Shown here: piece after piece, positions 35,335 to 45,093 of the stretch | How positions within the stretch are numbered: the stretch's first letter is position 1 | How the letters are laid out: each line of letters begins with the position of its first letter | Source: Ashinkailepas kermadecensis | Lineage: Eukaryota; Arthropoda; Thecostraca; Neolepadidae | Assembly (NCBI GenBank): GCA_034440615.1 | Contig: JAOTOM010003968.1 | Span: forward strand, 140,492-204,491 | Reading direction: 5' to 3' | DNA length: 64,000 bases | Notes under the pieces: model-generated | The model's database searches: none | Seen by the model: only the letters and a program-made list of their open reading frames with translations | What the model was told of the DNA's origin: nothing | Position numbers and translations under genes: made by a program

Positions 35335-35879
35335 CAGACGCAATGCTCAAGAGAATCTAGCAAATAAACGCAAAATGCTGCTCCGAAAATTTCCCAAAAC
35401 TAGTGACATGTACATCAGCAGACATCTAATAAGCTGCCCTATCTGCCTGTAGCATGTTTTTCCTAGTCATGCATGTTTATTGTGGTTACTGTTGCAAAAG
35501 ATCGCTAGTTGAGCGTAAAATTACGCCGTATGTTGCAACCAAACCCAAAGTGTCGCGACCAAATTTTGACAAAGGGCAGTGAAATGCACATCAGCAAACA
35601 GATATCGAACGTCCCAATCCCCTACAGCATGGCTTTTACAGACATGTGTAGGCAGTAAACTAGTCGGATCCATTCCATGATAGTTTGAAATAGTAACGGT
35701 CTTCTACTGAAGCGATTAATTTCCGAGCTAAAAAATCGGAAATTGCCATGAAACAAGTCAGATATAAGAGGCAGTGGCATTTACTATTTCACTACTGGAT
35801 GTTTTTTTCTTCAAAATAAACTTAGGACTGCATGCTTCACGGAGATATTGACTGCGGCCGCATCGCGGCGAAATCAGTC
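35335..35879. other. INTS2 intron, AT-rich
   Basis: Two loosely similar stretches (around 35400-35470 and 35575-35660, sharing GACATGTACATCAGCA/GAAATGCACATCAGCA and CTGTAGCATG/CTACAGCATG) suggest an old internal duplication. No exon. Confidence 0.45.
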
Positions 35880-36135
35880 GAGTGTGCGCGCCTGGCGCGC
35901 GACGACTTCAGAGAGGCGCCGGCCATGCGTCACCAGTGGACCGCCGTGTCATATCGGACGGGCACCGGATCGTGACGTGACGACTTCAGAGAGGCGCCGG
36001 CCATGCGTCACCAGTGGACCGCCATGTCACATCGGAGGGGCACCGGATCGTGACGTGACGACTTCAGAGAGGCGCCGGTCATGCGTCACCAGTGGACCGC
36101 CGTGTCATATCGGACGGGCACCGGATCCGCCGGAG
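35880..36135. repeat. 78-bp minisatellite, about 3 copies
   Basis: Units contain ACGACTTCAGAGAGGCGCCG and CCATGCGTCACCAGTGGACC. The trailing part (GGTACAGGGTCATATCACAG) resembles the edge of the 66-bp array at 35300, so the two arrays may share an origin. Confidence 0.92.
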
Positions 36136-36178
36136 AGGTACAGGGTCATATCACAGGGGTGCCGGGTTCGAGTTCGAG

Positions 36179-36335
36179 GGATACCGGGCCACCACCGAAG
36201 GGCACTTGCAACATCTGGAACCAGATTTATGCATCGATACAACTTCAAGTATTGAATGACATTGTAAATGTCAGCCACTACGTGAATACGACAGTTTCAG
36301 ATGAAACTAAAGCGTACGTAAGTAGCTAGTTCAGC
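36179..36335 (+). repeat. Dispersed repeat family F, copy 1
   Basis: About 150 bp containing CATCTGGAACCAGATTTATG and CAGATGAAACT. It is about 85 percent similar by eye to 39090-39245, in the same orientation. Both lie in INTS2 introns. Unknown class. Confidence 0.85.
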
Positions 36336-37044
36336 ACGCGCCCAGATGGAGTGGGCATATAATACTCTCCATCCCTCCGGTTTTCCAATAACTGGAGAGA
36401 TCCCGAGTTCCATTTGGGAGCTTCGCTACCTCATCCCAATGATGTCCGCCACCATCATGCATGCTGAGCGGGTGCCGGCCGCACGAGTTCAAGGCATCTA
36501 GATATTGGAACAAGTCAGTTAAGCTACATGATGAACACACCAGTCAGCAGACAATCGATATATCTGATCATTGTCCGCCAGTCAGCAGACAATCGATGCT
36601 TCTGAGCGTTGCCCGCTCCGCGGGGACAACATGACTCGCCCGGCCACTGTACACTGAATGCCCCAAATTCAATCAATCCAGCCGAAAGAAAGTGACACAA
36701 ATACTCATTATGTGAATTAGAAACGTCCTGAAAATGTGGGGAGATGCTTTGGCTGTCCACCGAATGCGACGCCTTTGTCCCACGGGGGCAGATGGGGTAG
36801 CGTCACCGGCTACCGGCTAGTGTTGCGGCCAGCCCTGGGCTAGCGTTAAAATAATGGTTTTTCGGTAGGTGTGAGATGTCGAAACGAGAACAGTGGGATG
36901 TCGAAATTTGCTATGGAATTAGTGTCATTTAAAATGCTTTTGATATTGTTCAGCCGCAACTTTGAGCCAATGGCACACTTACGACTGTACCTTTATCATT
37001 TGTTTTGAGATTCAGAACTTAGCAAGCGCTATATTCGGGATAGC
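36336..37044. other. INTS2 intron, no exon recognised
   Basis: A short imperfect duplication, CAGTCAGCAGACAATCGAT, occurs near 36541 and 36580. Nothing else. Confidence 0.45.
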
Positions 37045-37300
37045 GAGAAAAAACCTATGATATGAACCACCATTTTATACAAAATCACATTAGAGGTAAT
37101 CCATTTACCTGAAATTGAGGTGCGAAATGTTCGTGTATCGCCATCCCTTATCGAGAGCATGAGCATGATACTATCAACGAGATACTGTTAGAAAGGACAC
37201 AAGAAGACTTCATAAGGACGTATCACTAAGCAGGATGTCGATACTTCTGTGAGAAGGATGTCGATTGGGCGCTCAGAAAGTGATATATTCCACCCTATTT
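37045..37300 (-). mobile_element. Dispersed repeat family E, copy 2
   Basis: Reverse-orientation relative of 30790-31035. In this orientation it begins GAAATAGGGTGGAATA near 37297 and shares the ordered blocks listed there. Confidence 0.75.
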
Positions 37301-37369
37301 CACGAATAATTTATCACTGCCCTGGGCACACCGCATATGTCCGGCCCATACCGGGAAACACACAGCCAT

Positions 37370-37728
37370 AGCCCGCCACCACTGGTATCGGCCACCGGCT
37401 GTATCAGCACACCTGTACACGACCAGCTCACAGCACACGCGGCTACAAACAATCGCACACCGCCAGCGGTACCGGCCACCGGCTGTATCAGTACACCTGT
37501 ACACGGCCAGCTCACAGCACATGCGGCTACAAACAATCGTACACCGCCAGCGGTACCGGCCACCGGCTGTATCAGTACATTTGTACACGGCGTACTCACA
37601 GCACACGCGGCGACAAACAATCGTACACCGCCAGCGGTACCGGCCACCGGCTGTATCAGTACATTTGTACACGGCGTAATCACAGCACACGCGGCTACAA
37701 ACAATCGTACACCGCCAGTTGACACCAT
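37370..37728. repeat. About 84-bp minisatellite, 4 copies
   Basis: Units contain CGCCAGCGGTACCGGCCACC, GGCTGTATCAGTACA and ACACGCGGCTACAAACAATC. Intronic to INTS2. Confidence 0.95.
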
Positions 37729-37870
37729 GTCGTGAAAAACCCACCGCCTGTCCAGATGTCTGTACGCTAATTTGTCAGAGTGAATACGGTGCAAACACAC
37801 CTTGAAACCTTTTTTTCAGTCGGAAGAAAAGCCAGGGTTCTGAGGTAAAGGGATGATTCAGGTTCTGACG

Positions 37871-38905
37871 AGCTCGGCAAGTCGCCACACTGTGACCTCA
37901 CTCCGCCCACTGTGCGTATACAGAGCGGTACTGAACCACACGGCAGCTCGGCCAGTCGCCACACTGTGACCTCACTCCGCCCACTGTGCGTATACAGAGC
38001 GGTACTGAACCACACGGCAGCTCGGCCAGTCGCCACACTGTGACCTCACTCCGCCCACTGTGCGTATACAGAGCGGTACTGAACCACACGGCAGCTCGGC
38101 CAGTCGCCACACTGTGACCTCACTCCGCCCACTGTGCGTATACAGAGCGGTACTGAACCACACGGCAGCTCGGCCAGTCGCCACACTGTGACCTCACTCC
38201 GCCCACTGTGCGTATACAGAGCGGTACTGAACCACGGCAGCTCGGCCGTCGCCACACTGTGACCTCACCCGCCCACTGTGCGTATACAGAGCGGTACTGA
38301 ACACACGGCAGCTCGGCCAGTCGCCACACTGTGACCTCACTCCGCCCACTGTGCGTATACAGAGCGGTACTGAACCACACGGCAGCTCGGCCAGTCGCCA
38401 CACTGTGACCTCACTCCGCCCACTGTGCGTATACAGAGCGGTACTGAACCACACGGCAGCTCGGCCAGTCGCCACACTGTGACCTCACTCCGCCCACTGT
38501 GCGTATACAGAGCGGTACTGAACCACACGGCAGCTCGGCCAGTCGCCACACTGTGACCTCACTCCGCCCACTGTGCGTATACAGAGCGGTACTGAACCAC
38601 ACGGCAGCTCGGCCAGTCGCCACACTGTGACCTCACTCCGCCCACTGTGCGTATACAGAGCGGTACTGAACCACACGGCAGCTCGGCCAGTCGCCACACT
38701 GTGACCTCACTCCGCCCACTGTGCGTATACAGAGCGGTACTGAACCACACGGCAGCTCGGCCAGTCGCCACACTGTGACCTCACTCCGCCCACTGTGCGT
38801 ATACAGAGCGGTACTGAACCACACGGCAGCTCGGCCAGTCGCCACACTGTGACCTCACTCCGCCCACTGTGCGTATACAGAGCGGTACTGAACCACACGG
38901 CAGCT
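37871..38905. repeat. 74-bp minisatellite, 14 copies
   Basis: The 74-bp unit contains CTCGGCCAGTCGCCACACTG and GTATACAGAGCGGTACTG. Units are almost identical, except for one cluster of single-base deletions at about 38236-38305. Intronic to INTS2. Confidence 0.97.
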
Positions 38906-38964
38906 GGCAGTCAATGGTTGTATCAGCTGCTCTACTACCCAAACAAATGACCCGCCAAGCAGGC

Positions 38965-39256
38965 CAGTGTTACATGGCTCACCTTGGGGAGGGCGAGTGC
39001 TGCATAACTTACCTGGGTGGGGGAGGCCGGTGCTGTATGACTGACCTGGATGGATGACCAGCGCTGTATGGCTGACCTGGGTGGATGACAGGGATACGAC
39101 CGAAGGGCACTTACTTGTAACATCTGGAACCAGATTTATGCATCGACACAACTGCAAGTGTCGAATGACATTGGAAATGCCAGCCACCACGTGACATGAC
39201 AGTTTGAGATGAAACTGCAGCATACGCAAATAATTAGTTGAGAACGTATGACTGAC
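38965..39256 (-). repeat. Short array repeating the 5' splice site of an INTS2 exon
   Basis: Read on -, units of about 31 bp each contain an exon-end-like CACCCAG or CATCCAG followed by a donor: GTCAGT at 39256, GTCAGC at 39076, GTCAGT at 39045, GTAAGT at 39012 and GTGAGC at 38982. The first is the INTS2 donor. The spacings 31, 33 and 30 fit a tandem unit. The wider gap after the first is explained by the family F insertion at 39090-39245. Confidence 0.8.
39090..39245 (+). repeat. Dispersed repeat family F, copy 2
   Basis: Close relative of 36179-36335. It sits between the first and second units of the donor-containing array, so it arrived after the array began to expand, or carried a unit with it. 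Confidence 0.85.
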
Positions 39257-39421
39257 CTGGGTGGACGACCAGTGCTGTATCAGGGTGGCTGCCAGCGCCC
39301 GCAGAAGAACTGAGCAGTAGCAGATAGCCGGCGGTCGGCGGGCAACCAGCTCCAACAGACACCAGCTGAGAGGGTGCGAGTCGAAAAACCGCCGCATCTT
39401 CAGGTCCCGCTCCATCGTCAC
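39257..39421 (-). CDS. INTS2: Integrator complex subunit 2, internal exon
   Basis: 165 bp, 55 codons, phase 0 at both ends. It encodes VTMERDLKMRRFFDSHPLSW, then CLLELVARRPPAICYCSVLL RALAATLIQHWSSTQ. It follows directly on ...LPWPDEEFMK of the upstream exon, and the run EEFMK-VTMERDL...CYCSVLLRAL is the most recognisable INTS2 segment in the window. The acceptor (AAACGTCAG) is embedded in a 14-bp duplication produced by a SINE-tail insertion at 39427-39464. The donor is CAG/GTCAGT and is repeated downstream. The frame stays open past the donor to 38855, so a longer exon is possible. Confidence 0.88.
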
Positions 39422-39426
39422 CTGAC

Positions 39427-39464
39427 GTTTGTTTGTTTGTTATTTGGATTTATGGCACTTCGAC
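39427..39464 (-). mobile_element. 38-bp SINE tail inserted at an INTS2 acceptor
   Basis: Flanked by CATCGTCACCTGAC (39413-39426) and CATCGCCACCTGAC (39465-39478), a 14-bp target duplication with one mismatch. The insert, read on -, is GTCGAAGTGCCATAAATCC then AAATAACAAACAAACAAAC, matching the SINE 3' end (GTCGATGTGTCGTAAAACC, AATAACCAAAC). The duplicated target spans the intron-exon junction. Confidence 0.82.
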
Positions 39465-39479
39465 CATCGCCACCTGACA

Positions 39480-40062
39480 TCGTGGTTTTGGGGCGCATCG
39501 ACTGCATAGGCCATATAGCGCCACCAGACATCACACCCATCGTCGCACCTGTTGCTACCTGGTCATCGACTGCATAGGCCATATAGCGCCAACAGACATC
39601 ACATCTGTTGCTACCTGGTCATCGACTGCATAGGCCATATAGCGCCACCAGACATCACACCCATCGTCGCACCTGTTGCTACCTGGTCATCGACTGCATA
39701 GGCCATATAGCGCCACCAGACATCACATCTGTTGCTACCTGGTCATCGACTGCATAGGCCATATAGCGCCACCAGACATCACACCCATCGTCGCACCTGT
39801 TGCTACCTGGTCATCGACTGCATAGGCCATATAGCGCCACCAGACATCACATCTGTTGCTACCTGGTCATCGACTGCATAGGCCATATAGCGCCACCAGA
39901 CATCACACCCATCGTCGCACCTGTTGCTACCTGGTCATCGACTGCATAGGCCATATAGCGCCACCAGACATCACATCTGTTGCTACCTGGTCATCGACTG
40001 CATAGGCCATATAGCGCCACCAGACATCACACCCATCGTCGCACCTATTGCTACCTGGTCAT
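39480..40062 (-). repeat. Minisatellite derived from a SINE tail (68 + 56 bp dimer)
   Basis: Each unit contains CATCGACTGCATAGGCCATA and TAGCGCCACCAGACATCACA, the reverse complement of a SINE end (GGCGCTATATGGCCTATGCA, GTCGATG). Units alternate between a 68-bp form with CCCATCGTCGCACC and a 56-bp form lacking it, about nine units in all. The leftmost unit still has the SINE-like TGGTTTTGGGGCG ending. Confidence 0.88.
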
Positions 40063-40587
40063 CCATGGCATTCTACCCAACCTACAAACACATACTGATC
40101 TACTCAGGCTTTTTTGTTTGCCGCGCTACTGCTATTGCAAGACATTTTGCATCGCAGAAAATACGACAACGAATACCATTACACCAGACGGTATACCGTG
40201 GTATGAAGACTCAATGTTATGAACATGAAATGTTGATGTCAGAGATGTACGCAAAATGGCCACGAAATCGATACGTCCCCAGACAACAAGCCACCATTCG
40301 ACCACGCTGACCTTCGAGGAACACATTAAGCGCCATGAGCCTGGCAGATACACGATGCAATCCAAAAATGTATGATTCTCCGGGGTTGGATTTTGCTTTA
40401 AGAAGTCCTAATCACTTCACAAGACGCATCCCTTTCGAAATAACCCTGTAATTTGGCATGTGGTGAAGCTCACACGCCTCAATTAACAACGTCCAAAGTG
40501 TGAACTGCAAGATGCCATTATCTTCTTAGCACATTTATTTTTAGGCTAAATGCACACGAGCGTAACGGCAATCAAATATTTAAATGC
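40063..40587. other. INTS2 intron, no feature
   Basis: Mixed AT-rich sequence. No exon or element was recognised. Confidence 0.45.
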
Positions 40588-40797
40588 AAACAAACTGCCG
40601 ACAGATACTGAGTGCAGCTGCGCTGCGGTGTCTTAACACCAGCAAACTGCCGACAGACACTGAGTGCGGCTGCGCTGCGGTGTCTTAACACCAGCAAACT
40701 GCCGACAGACACTGAGTGCGGCTGCGCTGCGGTGTCTTAACACCAGCAAACTGCCGACAGACACTGAGTGCGGCTGCGCTGCGGTGTCTTAACACCA
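40588..40797. repeat. 52-bp minisatellite, 4 copies
   Basis: Units contain CAGCAAACTGCCGACAGACA and CTGAGTGCGGCTGCGCTGCG. Intronic to INTS2. Confidence 0.95.
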
Positions 40798-41287
40798 CAG
40801 CGTATTTATCGCAGACGGGCAAATAAAGTCCGCCGTCAAAAGAAGTCCGCAATAAATTAGGCATAATTTGACACTGAAATATGGAGAATACATTGTTAAT
40901 ACGAGTGCCATGACGTGATCGTCAAAATTGGATGTGGTAAACTTAATATGCACTCTTAAAACAAAGCAATGCCACGTCGAGGGAGTTGGTGCCTTCAAAG
41001 GCGGTTTGTTCGCGACCACCTGACAAAAGCGCACCACAAGGCGTCCCCGGCGGCCATAGCTGGTGATACAACATCACAGTCAATTCGGGCGGGCCTGTAC
41101 CAGACCAATTTGATCTGTGTCCGAGCTTGTCCAACGATTTTACGGCACGCCCTTCAGCTATAAACGTTTGAAAAATGGGATGGCCAAGTCGGCCCCGTCG
41201 CTAGTTCATTATCTTTATTAGTTGAGGTAGGACTCGCCCAATGTACTGAATCACTCATGAAAACAATAGCCCCCACCCCACAAGACA

Positions 41288-41353
41288 TGTGTATGTGTGT
41301 GTGTGATTAGGGTTTTAGGGCGCATCGACCATGGTAGATCATTTAGCGACCAG
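41288..41353 (-). mobile_element. 5'-truncated SINE tail with 13-bp target duplication
   Basis: ACCCCACAAGACA occurs at 41275-41287 and 41354-41366. The 66-bp insert, read on -, is TCGCTAAATGATCTACCATG, GTCGATGCGCCCTAAAACCC and then a (CA)n-like tail. Only the SINE 3' end was inserted. Confidence 0.88.
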
Positions 41354-41950
41354 ACCCCACAAGACAAACAAAATGCTGCCCACCTTCGCATAGCGGACGC
41401 TTGGTTGAATATCAGACACATCCGAGTTCCGATCAACTATACTGACCTTGTAAAAACTATCCGAACGCCAAGAATATTACAAATTGTCTTTAATATACGC
41501 GGAGGGCACATAGTGTAACAAGGGCCGACGGGCCACGCTGTGGTGTTGAGAGCGCAGTCACAATGCATTGCAGGCTGGCTGCAGACCAAGGTCCCGACAT
41601 TCATATCTTGTAGATGGAGGGGGGTCGGGCCAAGACGTCAAAAACCCGCAGTGAAGTCAAAATAAATGCACAATAAATCAGGTGTAATTTCGCACTGGAA
41701 TAGGAAAAAAGTTATTAAAAATAATTTCATCACATGAGCATCAAAATTGGATTCGGTAACATTAATAGTGACTATTACAAATGCATGTTATCACATTTCA
41801 CAGAAGCCAATTCATGTCAAGATTTGTTTCAGATCAAAATACGTTTCTATTATGCATCAGCTTCCATTTCAATGTCAGTTCAGGACGCTGCCGCTGACAC
41901 CTGCCAGACGACACACGTCCCACGTCGATACACAAGAGACCAGCGCGTAC
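41354..41950. other. INTS2 intron, no feature
   Basis: Mixed sequence between a SINE tail and the large INTS2 exon. No coding signal. Confidence 0.45.
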
Positions 41951-43029
41951 CTTCATGAACTCTTCGTCAGGCCAGGGCAGGCCGTTGAACATGACGTCGG
42001 GCGAAATGAACTCGACGAGGAGCAGCGCAAGCGTGCGTGCGCCGTCCTCGGGGGCACGCGCAGCCGACAGGCAGCGCGCCACCGTCTCCACCAGCAGTTC
42101 GCAGTTGAGTCTGGCGGCGGCAGGTGGCAGCAGCGGCGGCGCCAGGTCTGGCCGCCGGCCGTTTCCGATGACGCCGGCGTGAAACACGGTGGTGTGCGCC
42201 TGCGGCACGGTGACGATGCGCGCGTGCAGCCGGTTCTGCTGAAGGAGCGGGCGGCCGGCCGGATCTGGCGTCGGCTGGCCGCACGCCGAGCCCAGGTAGG
42301 GCGCCTGGTGTGGCTGCAGGGCGCCGTGCAGCAGCGCGCGCAGCACGGCCGGCAGACAGACGGCCTGCGCTGCCAGCCGTGCCAGCAGCTGCTGCGCCAG
42401 CCGAGTGCGGCGTAGCATCTGCTCTGGCTGCTCGGCGCGGCGCATGCAGTAGAACAGGTAGCCGACGACACTGTCAGCCAGGCTGAGCTGCCGGCTGCCG
42501 GCCAGCGAGTCGGGCAGCGGCAACAGCGCCAGAGCCTCGATGGCCGCGTCGGCGGTGCGCAGCTCGGACAGTCTCTCGGCCAGCAGCGGCACACAGTCGG
42601 CCACGGCCAGCGCCAGCCGCGTCTGCAGCCGAGCGGCGGCCGAGTGGCGCCGCTCCCAGCGCAGCAGGCGCACCACCGACTGCAACACCTGCTCGGGAGC
42701 AGCGCTCTCCGCAGACGCGTGCCGGAACGCCTCCAGGAACACGTCCGGGAAGTTGTTCTCAAGCGCGCGCAGCAGGCGCAGCAGGGTGGTCAGCCGCAAC
42801 TCTGGCCGCTCCAGCAGCCGGCTCAGGGTGTGCGCGGCGGCCGAAGCGCCGCGGCACGTGGCCGCTGTGGCCAGCAGCTGCACACAGCGACCAGCCCGCT
42901 CGTCGTCGGCTGCCAGGTGGACGCTGAGCTGCGGCAGCGCGTCCGGCAGCACCGTCAGCAGCGGCACGTCCGGCGCCGTCCCCGGCTGGCAGCCGTACAC
43001 CAGCCGCTGTAGCTCCGACAGTACCCGCT
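41951..43029 (-). CDS. INTS2: Integrator complex subunit 2, large central exon
   Basis: 1079 bp on -, with acceptor GTGTGTGTACAG (ending 43030) and donor ATGAAG/GTACGC. The first two bases complete a codon with the upstream exon (G+AG = Glu), then 359 codons run without a stop: ERVLSELQRLVYGCQPG to LLLVEFISPDVMFNGLPW and PDEEFMK. It is a leucine/alanine-rich helical-repeat region, as expected for INTS2, which is an all-helical scaffold subunit. LVEFISPDVMFNGLPWPDEE is a conserved family stretch as I recall it. Codons are extremely GC-rich (CTG, GCC, CGC), unlike the AT-rich surroundings. As a result other frames are also open across the exon; these are shadows. Confidence 0.9.
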
Positions 43030-43480
43030 CTGTACACACACATACCGACATCTACACAGCGAGACACATGGAACGGCCAGCAGACACACCGACAAGTCAG
43101 TACCCGCAAAACACATCGGAGAATAGCTGGGAACACAGACCGCACAGACAATAATAATGCATGGTTTCAATGAAATGGAGTTGTGCAATAGCATCAAGTC
43201 AGTTGCTCATTTTCAGATTGGCTAGTGTGTGATCTAATCAAGGCATGCTGGAGAATAACGCATCTGGTCGGCTTTTCTCAAGTAGAGTCGGGCGACAGCA
43301 TACTGGGCTACATTAGGCGATGTCATGCTACAAGCCGCTGCGTCATCCAAGTAACCACGGTAGGGTCAGGTCAAATCGAGCGAGGCGTTGGATCAGCCGG
43401 AGCACGGTCTGGCCGTGCTGTGACCAGGATCAGGTCGGAGATCAGGTCGGCGGGTTCCGGCAAGGTCGAGTCAGGCGTAC
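43030..43480. other. INTS2 intron
   Basis: 451-bp intron between phase-1 splice sites. On + it contains imperfect GTCAGGTC/GATCAGGTCGG repeats around 43370-43460. No other feature. Confidence 0.6.
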
Positions 43481-43693
43481 CGAGCAGGTGCTGGGCTGCC
43501 CGGCGGACGGTCGGCCCGTGACCTGAGGCGGGGTCGGTGGCGCGCAGCAGCAGCTGCAGGGCCGTCAGCGCACCACGGTCGCAGCGCAGCACCAGGTGAA
43601 CAGTCAGCGAGAGCAGCGACTCGGTGGTGGCGAAGTAGCGCGGAATCCAGCCGGCCACCTGAGCTGACACGGCCTCCAGCTGCTCCGGGGTCA
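43481..43693 (-). CDS. INTS2: Integrator complex subunit 2, internal exon
   Basis: 213 bp on -, acceptor CTGTACGGCAG (ending 43694), donor CTGCTCG/GTACGC. Phase 1 at both ends: its first two bases complete a Val codon with the exon at 51458, and its last base completes a Glu codon with the exon at 43029. It encodes TPEQLEAVSAQVAGWIPRYF, ATTESLLSLTVHLVLRCDRG and a stretch ending RRAAQHLL, so the join reads AAQHLL-ERVLSELQRLVYG without a break. The acceptor lies inside the first unit of a 69-77-bp array. The exon identity rests on the exact phase match and continuity, more than on recalled sequence. Confidence 0.82.
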
Positions 43694-43975
43694 CTGCCGT
43701 ACAGGGGGTACACAGTCACTACCACTGGACAAACCGGCACCGCATCACTGAGGACTCCGTCACTGCCGTACAGGGGATACACCATCGCTGTCACTGAACA
43801 AACCGGCACCGCATCACTGCGACACTGAGGACACCGTCAATGCCGTGCAGGGGATACACCGTCGCTGTTACTCAACAAACCGGCACCGCATCACTGCGCC
43901 AACGAGGACACCGTCAATGCCGTGCAGAGGGTACACTATCGCTGCCACTGGAGAAACCGGCACCGCATCACTGAG
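43691..43975. repeat. 69-77-bp array containing an INTS2 acceptor, 4 copies
   Basis: Units start at 43691, 43760, 43837 and 43914 with TCACTGCCGTACAGGGG or TCAATGCCGTGCAGGGG and contain AACAAACCGGCACCGCATCA. Read on -, the two units nearest the exon keep the acceptor CTGTACGGCAG. The two farther units read CTGCACGGCAT, which destroys the AG. Confidence 0.88.
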
Positions 43976-44293
43976 AGAACCAGGGTTGGAAACCGGTTTT
44001 CTCCTGGATTTTCGTCATCCAGAACATTGCCCTCTTCGAAAAACTGCCCTTTCCTTTTTCAGCTGAAGACGTCAATGGTGCTGTTTGACAATGACTTAAG
44101 TTACCCATTGTTGATAAAATGTCAAAAACTGACTGGAAAGCACATAAGGAAATTTCCGACATTATGAAGGGAAATAAAATTATCCTCCCCGAATTGGATG
44201 ACCGATTTTTCTACACATCCAGGATCCCAGAACATAAACCCAGCCATGTGGTGCACCATCGCCGTCTCTGGACAAACCGGCACCGCGCCAACG

Positions 44294-44575
44294 GTACCGA
44301 CACCCGCAAATTAGGATGTATCGTCGCGCTGACGGTACCGACACCCGCAAATTAGGGTGTATCGCCGCGTTAACGGTACCGACACCCGCAAATTAGGGTG
44401 TATCGTCGCGCTAACGGTACCGACACCCGCAAATTGAGGTGTATCGTCGCGTTAACGGTACCGACACCCGCAAATTAGGGTGTATCGTCGCGCTAACGGT
44501 ACCGACACCCGCAAATTTGGGTGTATCGTCGCGCTAACGGTACCAACACCCGCAAATTGGGGTGTATCGTGGCGC
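44294..44575. repeat. 41-bp minisatellite, about 6-7 copies
   Basis: Units contain ACGGTACCGACACCCGCAAA and TTAGGGTGTATCGTCGCGCT. The ends of ACACCC...GGGTGT are self-complementary, so each unit could form a small hairpin. Intronic to INTS2. Confidence 0.93.
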
Positions 44576-45093
44576 CAACCAAAGTCGGGAAGTCACTCGT
44601 GTGCTGTGGCGTCGCACTTGCGTAGCCGTCTGTGGCCTCCACGCTGATCACCTTCGAGACGCTTCGGTGATCAGCTGAACAGCTCTCTCAACGGACCGCG
44701 TGTGCACAGGGTACGCTGGGATGCTGAGAGGAGTATGGATGATGCCCTTGATGCAGGGTTGGATTTGTGCCTTGTAGTCCTGGATGTGGAGGATCATTTT
44801 TTTGTGGGGGGTGTATTCGAACATGGAGAGGATAATATTCTTCAAATTTGTGACTTCAGAATATCAGTTCGCACTTTCCAGTGAATCTTGAACGCTATAT
44901 CACGGAGCATCTTGATGCTAATCAGCACCGTTTATCCTCAAAATTGGAAAATGAGAGGATAATTTTTGGGAGATGATAATGTTCAGATGTGAGTTTCATA
45001 AAAATTAAATCCGCTGACGGTAATTCCTTTTACACAATTCTACTCCATCGGGTTTCATAAAGCTAATGGCATAAACATTCTCCGCCACGAAAA
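44576..45093. other. INTS2 intron, no feature
   Basis: Mixed to AT-rich unique sequence. Confidence 0.45.

Noticed and set aside
41953..42762. 269-codon Cys/Arg-rich frame on - and several + frames over the large INTS2 exon
   Set aside because: Shadow frames caused by very GC-rich codons. The INTS2 frame has matching splice phases and family similarity.
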